64,000 nucleotides of DNA, taken from NCBI RefSeq assembly GCF_022836875.1, contig NZ_CP090376.1:496001-560000 (forward strand), in the 5' to 3' direction. Under the pieces are notes generated by a model that was not told where the DNA came from, ran no database searches, and worked only from the letters and a program-made list of their open reading frames with translations. Each line of letters begins with the position of its first letter. Position 1 is the first letter of the stretch. This DNA is from Flavobacterium enshiense (GTDB taxonomy: Bacteria; Bacteroidota; Bacteroidia; Flavobacteriales; Flavobacteriaceae). Made by a program: the position numbers and the translations under genes. Positions 1 through 8,381 of this stretch are shown piece by piece.

Positions 1-72
1 CAAAAAATGAAGTTCTAAAAAAAGGGACAAACATTTAAAAACAAGATGAAGTCTAAACACATGTAAATCAAA

Positions 73-891
73 CTATTCTTTTTTATTATCGCTATTTAAT
101 AAATAACTTAAACAAAGATTTTCTTTAACTTCAACATCACCTTCCCAATTAATAGTACCCTTACCAGCAGCGGTAAAACGATGCCTCCCAGGTTTAACTT
201 CTATAGTAACTACTCCAGCGGCAGAACATTGAGGTTGAGAAGCAAATGCTTCACCAAGTTCTCCGTAATATTTTTTATCTAAGAATACTTTTACTTCTTT
301 TATTTTTTTTGAATCACACCAAAATGAAATAAAACCTGAATCTAAAGGTTTGTCAACTACTGAGGGCTGCTCTAAATCATTTGTAAAATATAATTCTAAA
401 GTTACTGTTTCCCCTTCAAAATCAACACTAATCAAACCCTTCCCTTTTTTAATAGCCGATAGAACATTAAATGACATCGACATTCGGGCCCAATTATCAA
501 TTACAAATTCTTTAATTTCATTGTTTTTTATCAACACTTTTGCAGGAGCACAATAGTTATAACTATCAGTAGCGACAATTGAATGCCAACCATCAATAAT
601 TTTTGCAGGATAATGCTCAGAATCATTATAAGTTTTTTTGATTAAATTAACTTTTGCCTGTGTTTCTAATAAATTCCCTTCTCTTTTCTTTTTATTAACA
701 ATCGTCTTTTTTATTGAAGATGCTCCGTAAGTAATTGTATTAATATGACTCTTAATACTAAAAACATTAAAGTTAGGTCTTTTGCCAGTTTGATCCTCTG
801 CACTAACTTCTAATGAATCAATCTTCATGTATTTCTGTGCATTCGCAATTGATGAAAATATTAGAACTATTATGATAATTTTTAATTTCAT
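73..891 (-). CDS. Secreted protein of unknown function, 272 aa
   Basis: I do not recognise a family. The N-terminus (MKLKIIIIVLIFSSIANAQ) is a clear Sec signal peptide with cleavage after Ala18 or Gln19, so the protein is exported to the periplasm or beyond. The rest is rich in Lys, Asn and short beta-type segments. The last 75 residues read like a small beta-sandwich module of the PEGA kind: a lysine-rich strand, a short turn, then 'VKPGRHRFTAAG' and 'INWEGDVEV', with three Cys in this part that could form disulfides. No lipobox and no type IX sorting domain is visible. It lies 39 bp downstream of the ammonia-lyase gene on the same strand and could be cotranscribed with it. The coding sequence looks more AT-rich than the lyase gene. 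Confidence 0.8.
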   Translation of the reverse strand: MKLKIIIIVLIFSSIANAQKYMKIDSLEVSAEDQTGKRPNFNVFSIKSHINTITYGASSIKKTIVNKKKREGNLLETQAKVNLIKKTYNDSEHYPAKIIDGWHSIVATDSYNYCAPAKVLIKNNEIKEFVIDNWARMSMSFNVLSAIKKGKGLISVDFEGETVTLELYFTNDLEQPSVVDKPLDSGFISFWCDSKKIKEVKVFLDKKYYGELGEAFASQPQCSAAGVVTIEVKPGRHRFTAAGKGTINWEGDVEVKENLCLSYLLNSDNKKE

Positions 892-930
892 TTTTTTTAT
901 TAGTTTATTATCTTTTGCCAGATTAAAAAG

Positions 931-2451
931 TTAGTTATTTATCAAATAATCTTTCACTTGTTGTACGAACGGATACATTACCTGATCTTCTTTGAATTCA
1001 GGAATAATATTTCGCACTTCATCATACATTTTTCGCGTTACTGAAGAAACCTGATCCTTATACCCTAAAGCATCTATCGCCTGAACAATCGTTATTAATT
1101 CGATGGACAAAACTTCAAAGGCATTTTCAATTACTTTTCCTGTAATCACTGCCGCATTGGTACCCATACTTACAATATCCTGATTGTCATTGTTATTTGG
1201 AATACTGTGCACATACATGGAATTTGACAGCATCTGGCTTTCCGCCGTTGTTGACGTTGCCGTAAACTGAACGCCCTGCATCCCGAAGTTAAACCCTAAC
1301 GTCCCTAAATTCACAAACGGAGGAAGTATCTCATTCAATTTAGAATTCAGCAAATAATTCAACTGACGCTCTGCCAGCATAGTCAGTTTAGCGATAACCA
1401 ACTTCAGCTTATCCATTTCAAGCGAAATATAATCCCCGTGGAAATTCCCACCATGGTAAACATGCTGATTCTTCACGTCCACAATCGGGTTGTCATTAGC
1501 AGAGTTGATCTCATTTTCCATCACATCGGCTACCGCATTTATAGTATCCAGAACCGGACCTAAAATCTGAGGCACACAGCGCAACGAATAATACTCCTGA
1601 ACCTTTTCCTTGAACACTTCTTCGGTGTTTTCTCCCGTGTAAAGGTGATCTTCTCTTTTTCTTACCAACGTACTGTCGGCAAGGTTATCGCGCATTCTTT
1701 TGGCGATTTCCTGTTGCCCGAAGTGACGTTTCGTGTTATTTAATTCAGCCGACAAATGGTCGTCGTAAGCCTGAACTATTTCATTAATTGCACAAGAACA
1801 TTTTATGGCCCAGTCCAAAACCTTTTCCGCATTGTGTACGTTCACGATTCCGATTCCGGTCATTACGGATGTTCCGTTCATCAATGCAAGTCCTTCGCGA
1901 ATTTCCACATTGATCGGTTGCAGATTTTCCAGTTCGAAAACTTCCTTGGTCGCTCGGCGTTCTCCTTTATAAAAAACCTCTCCTTCACCAATCAGCGTTA
2001 AAGCCAAGTGAGCCAATTGAACCAAATCACCACTGGCACCAACTCCGCCATGTTCGAAGATAAGCGGTGTAATATCCCTGTTGATAAATTCTTTCATTAA
2101 ATGAATTACCGACGGATGAACACCTGAATTCCCCAATGAAAGCGTGTTCAATCTAGCTAAGATGGCTGATTTTACACAAACCGGACTCAAAGGTTTTCCG
2201 GTACCCGAAGAATGGCTTCGGATTAAATTATATTGTAACTGCAACCTGTCCTCATCCTTAATACGGTATTGAGCCATTGGCCCGAAACCGGTATTCACAC
2301 CATAAATTACTTTATTACCTGAAAATTCTTTTAAAAAATTAAAACTGGCTTCTACTCTGCTTATCACCGCATCACTAACATCAACTTTATTGTTTTTAAA
2401 CACAATTCCAGCGAATTCTTCCAGGCTTAAATATTCGTTTATAGTACTCAT
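931..2451 (-). CDS. hutH: Aromatic amino acid ammonia-lyase, probably tyrosine ammonia-lyase
   Basis: This is an MIO-dependent lyase that removes ammonia from an aromatic amino acid. The Ala-Ser-Gly triad that forms the MIO cofactor is at residues 139-141 (GGVGASGDLVQ), the catalytic Tyr is Tyr50 (IYGVNTGFG), and the 506 aa length is normal. The substrate-selectivity pair is Ser79-His80, as in histidine lyases, so automatic annotation gives hutH. However, the whole protein resembles the Flavobacterium johnsoniae enzyme characterised as a tyrosine ammonia-lyase, including the 'RSHSSGTGKPLSP' stretch (from memory). No other hut gene is nearby. The divergent neighbour is a halogenase-like flavoprotein. 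My inference is that it makes 4-hydroxycinnamate, the starter for flexirubin pigments. A minus-strand -7 box TACCTTTG lies at 2533-2540. Confidence 0.93.
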   Translation of the reverse strand: MSTINEYLSLEEFAGIVFKNNKVDVSDAVISRVEASFNFLKEFSGNKVIYGVNTGFGPMAQYRIKDEDRLQLQYNLIRSHSSGTGKPLSPVCVKSAILARLNTLSLGNSGVHPSVIHLMKEFINRDITPLIFEHGGVGASGDLVQLAHLALTLIGEGEVFYKGERRATKEVFELENLQPINVEIREGLALMNGTSVMTGIGIVNVHNAEKVLDWAIKCSCAINEIVQAYDDHLSAELNNTKRHFGQQEIAKRMRDNLADSTLVRKREDHLYTGENTEEVFKEKVQEYYSLRCVPQILGPVLDTINAVADVMENEINSANDNPIVDVKNQHVYHGGNFHGDYISLEMDKLKLVIAKLTMLAERQLNYLLNSKLNEILPPFVNLGTLGFNFGMQGVQFTATSTTAESQMLSNSMYVHSIPNNNDNQDIVSMGTNAAVITGKVIENAFEVLSIELITIVQAIDALGYKDQVSSVTRKMYDEVRNIIPEFKEDQVMYPFVQQVKDYLINN

Positions 2452-2516
2452 TAAAGGCTCTTTTTTTGCTTAGATATAATAAGCAATTTTTTATTTAAAA
2501 ATTGAATTTATGTATT

Positions 2517-2524
2517 TACATTTG
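2517..2524 (+). promoter_or_regulatory. Candidate -7 promoter box for the halogenase-like gene
   Basis: TACATTTG matches the Bacteroidota -7 consensus TAnnTTTG and ends 45 bp before the start codon. It is only 8 bp from the minus-strand box of the divergent lyase gene, so the two promoters overlap and could be controlled together. No well-spaced -33 element is visible. Confidence 0.45.
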
Positions 2525-2532
2525 AACGCTTG

Positions 2533-2540
2533 CAAAGGTA
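2533..2540 (-). promoter_or_regulatory. Candidate -7 promoter box for the ammonia-lyase gene
   Basis: Read on the minus strand the sequence is TACCTTTG, matching the Bacteroidota -7 consensus TAnnTTTG. It lies 82 bp upstream of the lyase start. I see no TTG at the expected -33 spacing, so the match rests on the -7 box alone. Confidence 0.45.
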
Positions 2541-2569
2541 ACATATTCCCATAAAGAAAAAAGAAAAAT

Positions 2570-3829
2570 ATGAAACAGGAATTCGTTGATGTACTCGTTA
2601 TCGGAGCCGGTCCTTCTGGCTGTGTTTCAGCATCTTATTTACACAATAACGGCACAAAAGTTAAGGTGGTTGAAAAAACAAAATTCCCACGTTTGGTAGT
2701 AGGTGAAAGCCTTATTCCTAGAGTAATGGATCATTTTGACGAAGCCGGTTTATTCCCCGCGCTCGACGCCATGAATTTCGAGAAAAAATTGGGTGCGCGT
2801 TTTATCCGGGGAGAAGAAATCTGCGTATTTGACTTCAGTAATAAATTTTCAGAAGGCTGGGATTGGACCTGGCAGGTACCAAGAGCCGACTTCGATAACA
2901 CTTTGGCTCAGGAAGTGATCCGAAAAGGAATTGATTTGGAGTTTGAAAGTGAAGTACTGGATGTTAAATTCAACGGAAGCGACTCTATAACCACCGTTAA
3001 AGACAAAGACGGCAATATCAAGGAAATTCACGCGAAATTCATTATTGATTCCAGCGGATACGGACGTGTTTTACCGCGTTTATTAGATTTGGATACTCCT
3101 TCCAAATTAGATCCACACTCCTCTATATTCACACACGTAAAAGACATTAACCGTCCGGAAGGAGAAGAAGGCACTTTGATTTCTTTTGACATTCTGGAAA
3201 CGGAAGTATGGCTGTGGGTAATTCCTTTCTCTAACGGAAACACCAGTTTAGGAGTTGTAGGCCCTACGACCTTTATCAATTCGCTTTCCGAAAACAAAGA
3301 CAATGCGGAAGCCTTAAAAAACGCTATCCAATTATCGGATTATTATATAAAACGTTTTGGCGGTGTGGAATTTTTATTCGAACCGGTAAAATTGGAAAAT
3401 TATTCTCGCTCGGTAAAGAAAATGTATGGCGAAGGGTTTGCATTGACCGGAAACAGCTCTGAGTTTTTGGACCCTGTTTTCTCTTCCGGAGTAGCTTTTG
3501 CCACGGAATCCGGAATGTTATCCGCAAAATTGGTACACCGTCAGCTGAAAGGCGAAAAAATAGATTGGGAAACCGAATTCACGGAATACATGAAAAGCGG
3601 TATCGGCGTTTTCACCACCTATGTAAAAGAATGGTACACCGGAAACCTTCAGACGTTATTCTTCCACCAACCAGAAAACCCGGATGTAAAAAGAAAAATA
3701 TGTGCAGTTTTAGCCGGTTATGTCTGGGACCAGGAGAATCCTTTTGTAAAAAAACATGATAGCGTCATTAAAAACATGGCCTACTTATTAAATCTTGAAA
3801 AAGAACAATCATCAAAAAACCCGGAATAA
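2570..3829 (+). CDS. FAD-dependent oxidoreductase of the flavin halogenase family
   Basis: Cytoplasmic flavoprotein of 419 aa. It starts with a Rossmann FAD-binding motif (VLVIGAGPSG, GxGxxG at 12-17) and has the 'GES' motif at 45-47. A 'FEKKLGARF' segment at 70-78 sits where halogenases carry the catalytic lysine (Lys72 or Lys73). The halogenase signature WxWxIP appears as WLWVIP at 214-219. These features fit flavin-dependent halogenases acting on phenolic or carrier-bound substrates. The divergent neighbour is an aromatic ammonia-lyase, and flexirubins are often chlorinated, so halogenation of a pigment or its precursor is a reasonable inference. A halogenase-like hydroxylase or reductase without halogenating activity cannot be excluded. 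The stop codon lies in the loop of the terminator hairpin. Confidence 0.88.
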   Translation: MKQEFVDVLVIGAGPSGCVSASYLHNNGTKVKVVEKTKFPRLVVGESLIPRVMDHFDEAGLFPALDAMNFEKKLGARFIRGEEICVFDFSNKFSEGWDWTWQVPRADFDNTLAQEVIRKGIDLEFESEVLDVKFNGSDSITTVKDKDGNIKEIHAKFIIDSSGYGRVLPRLLDLDTPSKLDPHSSIFTHVKDINRPEGEEGTLISFDILETEVWLWVIPFSNGNTSLGVVGPTTFINSLSENKDNAEALKNAIQLSDYYIKRFGGVEFLFEPVKLENYSRSVKKMYGEGFALTGNSSEFLDPVFSSGVAFATESGMLSAKLVHRQLKGEKIDWETEFTEYMKSGIGVFTTYVKEWYTGNLQTLFFHQPENPDVKRKICAVLAGYVWDQENPFVKKHDSVIKNMAYLLNLEKEQSSKNPE

Positions 3830-3840
3830 TCCGGGTTTTT
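3815..3840. terminator. Bidirectional terminator between convergent genes
   Basis: An 11-bp perfect inverted repeat (AAAAACCCGGA, loop ATAA, TCCGGGTTTTT) spans 3815-3840. The A and T flanks make it usable in both directions, for the halogenase-like gene and for pth, which ends at 3846. The TAA stop at 3827-3829 is inside the hairpin. Confidence 0.8.
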
Positions 3841-3845
3841 ATATT

Positions 3846-4550
3846 TTATTTTCCGTTAAAGTCGCTCATCGTATTTCCTAAACCAGCCAAGGCGAATGAT
3901 TTCACTGCTTCAACCGCAATATCCAAACGCTCCGGTAAAGCGGCCTTCTCCTGATCGTCCCATTCCCCAAGGACATAATCCACCTGTTTTCCTTTTTTGA
4001 ATTCATCGCTGATTCCAAAACGAAAACGGGGATAATCCGCCGAATTTAAAATTTGTTGTATGCTTTTTAAACCATTATGTCCACCGTCGCTTCCTTTGGG
4101 TTTGATGCGGATGGTTCCAAAGGGTAAATTCAAATCGTCGGTAATTACTAATACGTTTTCCTTGGCAATTTTTTCTTTTTCCATCCAGTACTGAAGTGCT
4201 TTCCCGCTCAGGTTCATGTAGGTGTTCGGTTTCAGCAGCAAAAGGGTTCTGCCTTTGATTTTGCATTCGGCCAACGTTCCTAATTTTACGGTTTCAAAAG
4301 AAACGCTTTCCTGTTTGGCCAAATGATCCACGACTTTGAATCCGATATTGTGTCGGGTGTTTACATATTCGGCGCCGATATTGCCTAAACCGACAATTAA
4401 AAACTTTTTGCTCACTTCTTTTATATTGTTTTGTGGAGTTCGCAGAATCTCCGATTTCATGGGATCGATCGTATCTGTAACTGTTTTTTCTTTTTTAAAT
4501 AATTGTGTCAGCCATTTCATATGCGAGTTCTGTTTTTGTTGAATGTGCAT
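3846..4550 (-). CDS. pth: Peptidyl-tRNA hydrolase
   Basis: Releases tRNA from peptidyl-tRNAs that drop off the ribosome; cytoplasmic and normally essential. The catalytic domain begins around residue 48 with 'FLIVGLGNIGAEYVNTRHNIGF', which carries the family's N(x)RHN catalytic His. 'LLKPNTYMNLSG' and 'DDLNLPFG' follow, then 'GGHNGLKS', all standard Pth signatures. Residues 1-47 are an N-terminal extension with low similarity to E. coli Pth. The first Met (4550) gives 234 aa, but the Met 10 codons later (4520, MKWLTQLFKK) is an equally likely start. A good minus-strand promoter lies at 4589-4620. Its 3' end faces the halogenase-like gene across a shared terminator. Confidence 0.95.
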   Translation of the reverse strand: MHIQQKQNSHMKWLTQLFKKEKTVTDTIDPMKSEILRTPQNNIKEVSKKFLIVGLGNIGAEYVNTRHNIGFKVVDHLAKQESVSFETVKLGTLAECKIKGRTLLLLKPNTYMNLSGKALQYWMEKEKIAKENVLVITDDLNLPFGTIRIKPKGSDGGHNGLKSIQQILNSADYPRFRFGISDEFKKGKQVDYVLGEWDDQEKAALPERLDIAVEAVKSFALAGLGNTMSDFNGK

Positions 4551-4588
4551 ATGGAATTCGTATTTTAAAAAATACTCATTTCATGGAG

Positions 4589-4620
4589 CAAAAGTAGTGG
4601 AAATACAAAACCTTTCCAAA
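4589..4620 (-). promoter_or_regulatory. Promoter of pth
   Basis: On the minus strand TTTG (4620-4617), 20 bp, then TACTTTTG (4596-4589) matches the Bacteroidota -33/-7 consensus closely. It is about 40 bp upstream of the first possible start codon. Confidence 0.6.
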
Positions 4621-4710
4621 AAAGACCAAAAAGCTGCTCCATTAGCCCCGAAGAAAGAGTCAGCTTAGCAACGGTAAACTATATAAGGTTACAACCGATT
4701 CAACATAAAA

Positions 4711-4734
4711 AACCCCTGAATAAATTCAAGGGCT
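4711..4734 (-). terminator. Terminator of the 4753-6369 gene
   Basis: Minus strand: AGCCCTTGAA, four-base loop TTTA, TTCAGGGGTT with two G-T pairs, followed by TTTTTT. It lies just after the stop codon of the minus-strand gene that ends at 4753. Confidence 0.7.
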
Positions 4735-4752
4735 CATTTCTGTTAGATAGTC

Positions 4753-6369
4753 TTAATTCAACATAACTTTCACCATGACATCTTCTTTCTTGTTTTTATA
4801 TGCTTCAAACATAAACAAAGCGTCACTCGCACAAAAAACCCTATTAACAGCGAATTGTTCTAGTTCGTAATTGTTCACCGCCTGCATATCCAACACCATT
4901 TTTTTACTTAACGAACCATCATGATCATCAAGTCTAGCCACCATTAGACGACAATCTTTTTTAGCACTATCCGAATATATCTCTGGTTCTTGATCCGGAA
5001 TAGGATTCAGATTTTTTTCATCATCCAAAAACACAAAATAATGGTTTTCATTTCCCTTTATGTATTTATAGGACATACCTCCTTTTCCATGACTGCTATA
5101 TTGAAGTTTTGGGATTTTCTTCATCCATGCCAATTCACCATTCGCTTTAATCTTAGACACTATGATATTATCATATTTGTAAGTTGCGTTACCATTTCCA
5201 TATGGACGAGAGTAATATTGTTGTTCGCCCACCAATAGCAAATCACCATCAGTATCCAAAACAATATCATTAAGTTTAATCAGCCCTATTACTACACTGC
5301 CCCACTCCTTCTTAGATTCTTCCTTTTCTTTTCGAATTACTTTGTTTTCATATTGGGTAATTACCTCCAATGGGATCTCATGCAAAACATGATCATAAAT
5401 AACCCCATCAGGTTTTATTTTGAAAGAAACTACTCCTTCAATAAAGGACGTATCCGAACTTTCGTCCTGTTGACTTCCGTTATTATAATATCCTGCACAA
5501 AGCTGATAGTCTTTGTCTGTACCCACAAACACAAGTTTTGTAATGAATTTGTTTTTGTTGTCTAGTTTTGAAATTGCAATGTTAGTCGAACCAGATCGAA
5601 TTACAAACAATTCCGCATGGTAGTTAGGCATACGCTCCCCCTCTTTCCTGTTTTCTTCAGTATTGTCATGAAAAACTTTGGTCAGTACGTAAATATTCCC
5701 TGCATTGTCCAACATATAATCCAAATCTTTCATCATAATCTGCTTGTAAGGCATAGTGATTTCATTTCCAGAAATTTTATTCAGATCGCCATCATATTTA
5801 TATAACCCGACAATAGCTGCGTATTGCGACTTATCCTTAATCAGGGACTTTTTGGTATACTTAATTAACAGACTTTTCTTATCTTGAGATGCTATAAGAT
5901 TGAACTTGTCACCAATACTAAATGGAGAAGTATAACTTCCTGTCACCTTACCTTCTACCTGCAACATTAATTTTGGAGCACCAACAAACTCTCCTGCTGC
6001 GAAATCAATTTCCACGGAAAACATTTGTTCCTTCTCCATATCTCCATCCCAAGAAGAAAAGAAAAAATAATATTTGTTATTCAACTCCAAAATGGTTTCC
6101 ACAGAATAGTTTTTCGGAAAAAAGGCTTCATATCTTTTCTCTTTAATAAGTGAGGGCTTGTCGATGCTGAATTTTTGGATCATTACATTAGCCCTGTCAA
6201 ATTTTAACGCAATTGCTTCGTTATTTTTCGAGAGATAAAATTTATTTCTTGCGTCAAAAACTTTATACGGACTGCTCACTTCATAGGAGTAATCCTCAAC
6301 GGATTTTTTTTGGGCATAACCACTTATTCCGATTACGCAAATGATTAGAAATACAAATAGTTTTTTCAT
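4753..6369 (-). CDS. Secreted protein of unknown function, 538 aa
   Basis: I do not recognise a family. The N-terminus (MKKLFVFLIICVIGISGYAQ) is a Sec signal peptide with cleavage near Ala19-Gln20. The mature part consists of repeated beta-rich stretches with hydrophobic strands separated by charged turns. Examples are 'LELNNKYYFFFSSWDGD', 'DYMLDNAGNIYVLTKVF' and 'DIVLDTDGDLLLVGEQ', which look like blades of a beta-propeller. There is no lipobox, sorting domain or transmembrane segment after the signal. It is a single-gene unit: a -7 box TATCTTTG lies upstream on the minus strand at 6392-6399 and a terminator follows. A periplasmic or surface propeller protein is an inference from the strand pattern only. 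Confidence 0.8.
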   Translation of the reverse strand: MKKLFVFLIICVIGISGYAQKKSVEDYSYEVSSPYKVFDARNKFYLSKNNEAIALKFDRANVMIQKFSIDKPSLIKEKRYEAFFPKNYSVETILELNNKYYFFFSSWDGDMEKEQMFSVEIDFAAGEFVGAPKLMLQVEGKVTGSYTSPFSIGDKFNLIASQDKKSLLIKYTKKSLIKDKSQYAAIVGLYKYDGDLNKISGNEITMPYKQIMMKDLDYMLDNAGNIYVLTKVFHDNTEENRKEGERMPNYHAELFVIRSGSTNIAISKLDNKNKFITKLVFVGTDKDYQLCAGYYNNGSQQDESSDTSFIEGVVSFKIKPDGVIYDHVLHEIPLEVITQYENKVIRKEKEESKKEWGSVVIGLIKLNDIVLDTDGDLLLVGEQQYYSRPYGNGNATYKYDNIIVSKIKANGELAWMKKIPKLQYSSHGKGGMSYKYIKGNENHYFVFLDDEKNLNPIPDQEPEIYSDSAKKDCRLMVARLDDHDGSLSKKMVLDMQAVNNYELEQFAVNRVFCASDALFMFEAYKNKKEDVMVKVMLN

Positions 6370-6391
6370 TAATTATATGGTTTAAGGTTGC

Positions 6392-6399
6392 CAAAGATA
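6392..6399 (-). promoter_or_regulatory. Candidate -7 promoter box
   Basis: Read on the minus strand the sequence is TATCTTTG, an exact TAnnTTTG match 22 bp before the start codon of the gene at 4753-6369. No -33 TTTG is present at the usual distance. Confidence 0.5.
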
Positions 6400-6433
6400 A
6401 ATATTTTAACATTTTCGCTAGTTATCCAAAACA

Positions 6434-6463
6434 AAAGAGTCCCGATAAAAACCGGGACTCTTT
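6434..6463 (-). terminator. Terminator of the prs-rplY operon
   Basis: An 11-bp perfect inverted repeat (AAAGAGTCCCG at 6434-6444, CGGGACTCTTT at 6453-6463) with an 8-base loop lies 21 bp after the rplY stop on the minus strand. Confidence 0.8.
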
Positions 6464-6483
6464 GATATTTCGAAAAATTGAAA

Positions 6484-7092
6484 TTATTTTTTCTTTTTTC
6501 CTCCACCTTTTTCTGCTTTTGCAGCTTCTTGAGCAGCTTTCATTGCAGCACGTGAGATTCTCACCTGACAAACTACAGTGTTGTCTGGGTGTAATAATCT
6601 GAAGTTGTTTGTAGGGATTTTAGTCACATACAATTTGTTACCCATTTCAAGAGGAGTAATATCAGCCTCTACGAAGTCAGGTAAGTTAGCAGGTAAAGCT
6701 CTAACTTTAAGTTTACGTTGGTTTAAACGTAAAACACCTCCTAATAATACACCTGGAGAAGTTCCCGTAACTTTAACTGGTACTTCCATAGTGATTTCTT
6801 TCTCATCATGTAACTGATAGAAATCGATGTGTAAAATTTTGTCAGACACAGGGTGTACCTGAATGTCCTGAAGAATAGCGTTGTATGATTTTCCACTTTC
6901 TAACTCAACCACAACAGTGTGTACGTTAGGAGTGTAAACCAAACCTTTAAATGCTTTTTCTTCAGCTGAAAAATGTACTGGCTGATCTCCTCCGTATAAC
7001 ACGCAAGGAACCATTCCAGCATTACGTACCGCTTTCGTTGAAGCTTTGCCCACGCTTTCTCTTTCTGATCCTTTAATCGTAATTGATTTCAT
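6484..7092 (-). CDS. rplY: 50S ribosomal protein L25/general stress protein Ctc
   Basis: Binds 5S rRNA in the large ribosomal subunit. At 202 aa it is the long CTC form: an N-terminal L25 domain (about 1-95: '[25 protein letters not shown]', '[20 protein letters not shown]') and a C-terminal TL5-type beta domain (about 96-180: '[24 protein letters not shown]'). The tail is Lys-rich and flexible ([11 protein letters not shown]). It follows prs by 28 bp, the common prs-rplY arrangement in which nucleotide precursor synthesis and a ribosomal protein share a transcript. A strong terminator follows. Confidence 0.96.
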   Translation of the reverse strand: MKSITIKGSERESVGKASTKAVRNAGMVPCVLYGGDQPVHFSAEEKAFKGLVYTPNVHTVVVELESGKSYNAILQDIQVHPVSDKILHIDFYQLHDEKEITMEVPVKVTGTSPGVLLGGVLRLNQRKLKVRALPANLPDFVEADITPLEMGNKLYVTKIPTNNFRLLHPDNTVVCQVRISRAAMKAAQEAAKAEKGGGKKKK

Positions 7093-7120
7093 TTGAAATA
7101 TTTAAAAAATTAATAAAATA

Positions 7121-8062
7121 CTACATTAAAAATTTGCTGCTGATAGAGTTGTTGTTCTGTACCATGTGCATTACTTCTGCAAACAATGGAGCACAGCTTA
7201 CTGCTTTTATCTTAGCACTTTCTCGTTTCAACGGAATTGAATCGGTTACGATCAATTCCTGAATTTTTGAGTTTTCAATCCTCTCATACGCCTCACCTGA
7301 TAAAATCGCATGCGTACAAATCGCTCTCACGCTTAACGCACCTCTTTCCATCATCATATCGGCTGCTTTTGCCAAAGTACCTCCGGTATCGATCATATCA
7401 TCTACCAAAATTACATTTCTGCCACGAACATCTCCGATCAGCTCCATTGTATCGATTACATTAGCCGCTTTTCTTTGTTTGTAACAGATTACCACATCAG
7501 ACTCCAAGAATTTAGAATAGGCATAGGCTCTTTTTGAACCACCCATATCCGGGGATGCAATAGTAAGGTTCTCTAAATTCAAGCTCTCTACATATGGCAA
7601 GAAAATGGTCGATGCAAACAGGTGATCTACCGGTTTTTCGAAGAATCCCTGAATCTGATCCGCATGTAAATCCATGGTCATGATTCGGGTTGCTCCTGCA
7701 CTTTCCAATAATTTAGCTACCAATTTTGCCCCTATCGGAACTCTTGGCTTATCTTTTCTGTCCTGACGTGCCCATCCGAAATACGGAATTACTGCAGTAA
7801 TATGTCTTGCCGATGCTCTTTTCGCAGCGTCAATCATCAACAAAAGTTCCATCAGATTGTCAGCGCTTGGAAATGTTGAACAGACCAAGAACACGCGCAA
7901 TCCGCGGATTGACTCTTCAAATGACGGCTGAAACTCACCATCGCTATATGTTGAGAACGTTACCTTACCAAGCTCCGCACCATAGTGCTTTGCAATTTTT
8001 TCAGCAAGGTAGGTACTTTGTGAACATGCAAAAATTTTTGCTTCCGGTTCAATGTGCGACAT
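7121..8062 (-). CDS. prs: Ribose-phosphate pyrophosphokinase (PRPP synthetase)
   Basis: Makes phosphoribosyl pyrophosphate from ribose 5-phosphate and ATP for nucleotide, His and Trp synthesis; cytoplasmic hexamer. At 313 aa the length is typical. Signatures present: 'YSDGEFQPSFEESIRG' near the N-terminus, 'IPYFGWARQDRKDKPR' (the ATP-binding loop), 'MTMDLHADQIQGFF' (His loop), and the PRPP-binding motif 'VILVDDMIDTGGTLAKAA' near 225. A -7 box TAAATTTG lies on the minus strand at 8114-8121, giving a leader of about 45 nt. The gene heads the prs-rplY unit and is divergent from the tRNA-Leu gene. Confidence 0.97.
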   Translation of the reverse strand: MSHIEPEAKIFACSQSTYLAEKIAKHYGAELGKVTFSTYSDGEFQPSFEESIRGLRVFLVCSTFPSADNLMELLLMIDAAKRASARHITAVIPYFGWARQDRKDKPRVPIGAKLVAKLLESAGATRIMTMDLHADQIQGFFEKPVDHLFASTIFLPYVESLNLENLTIASPDMGGSKRAYAYSKFLESDVVICYKQRKAANVIDTMELIGDVRGRNVILVDDMIDTGGTLAKAADMMMERGALSVRAICTHAILSGEAYERIENSKIQELIVTDSIPLKRESAKIKAVSCAPLFAEVMHMVQNNNSISSKFLM

Positions 8063-8113
8063 CTTAATTCGTTGTTATGTAGTTACTTAGTGTTGTGTTG
8101 CTGTAACGCGGTG

Positions 8114-8121
8114 CAAATTTA
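8114..8121 (-). promoter_or_regulatory. Candidate -7 promoter box of prs-rplY
   Basis: Minus-strand TAAATTTG, an exact TAnnTTTG match 51 bp upstream of the prs start. A TTG lies about 23 bp further upstream, slightly longer than the preferred spacing. Confidence 0.45.
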
Positions 8122-8174
8122 GAAATTAAATTCAACTCTGAAAGCAATTTTTTCAGATATTTTTTCAAGTTAAA

Positions 8175-8207
8175 TTTGATTGTTTGAATATTTTTTATTT
8201 ACATTTG
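8175..8207 (+). promoter_or_regulatory. Promoter of tRNA-Leu
   Basis: TTTG (8175-8178), 21 bp, TACATTTG (8200-8207) matches the Bacteroidota -33/-7 pattern and lies 56 bp before the tRNA 5' end. Confidence 0.55.
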
Positions 8208-8263
8208 CACCCAGATTGAAACAATCAATGTCCGAGACACTTTTAAAAGTATCTCAATCCGAA

Positions 8264-8343
8264 GCCCGGATGGCGGAATTGGTAGACGCGCACGACTCAA
8301 ACTCGTGTACTTAGGTGTGTGGGTTCGATTCCCACTCCGGGTA
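8264..8343 (+). tRNA. tRNA-Leu (anticodon CAA)
   Basis: A cloverleaf can be folded by eye. The acceptor stem is GCCCGGA with TCCGGGT (first pair G-U) and the discriminator base is A. The anticodon stem is CACGA/TCGTG with loop CTCAAAC, so the anticodon is CAA (8298-8300), reading UUG. A long variable arm fits a class II Leu tRNA. The T arm is GTGGG-TTCGATT-CCCAC. The D arm contains 'TGGCGGAATTGGTAGACGC', typical of tRNA-Leu. CCA is not encoded. A promoter and a strong terminator frame it as a single-gene unit. Confidence 0.95.
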
Positions 8344-8345
8344 CT

Positions 8346-8375
8346 AAACCTCTCAGCAATGAGAGGTTTTTTTAT
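8346..8375 (+). terminator. Terminator after tRNA-Leu
   Basis: AAACCTCTCA, loop GCAA, TGAGAGGTTT followed by a T run: a 10-bp stem with a stable tetraloop, 3 nt after the tRNA. Confidence 0.9.
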
Positions 8376-8381
8376 TTCCAT

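Noticed and set aside
8199..8381. 60-codon minus-strand frame across the tRNA-Leu gene
   Set aside because: It covers the tRNA and its terminator and gives no recognisable protein; the tRNA fold explains the sequence.
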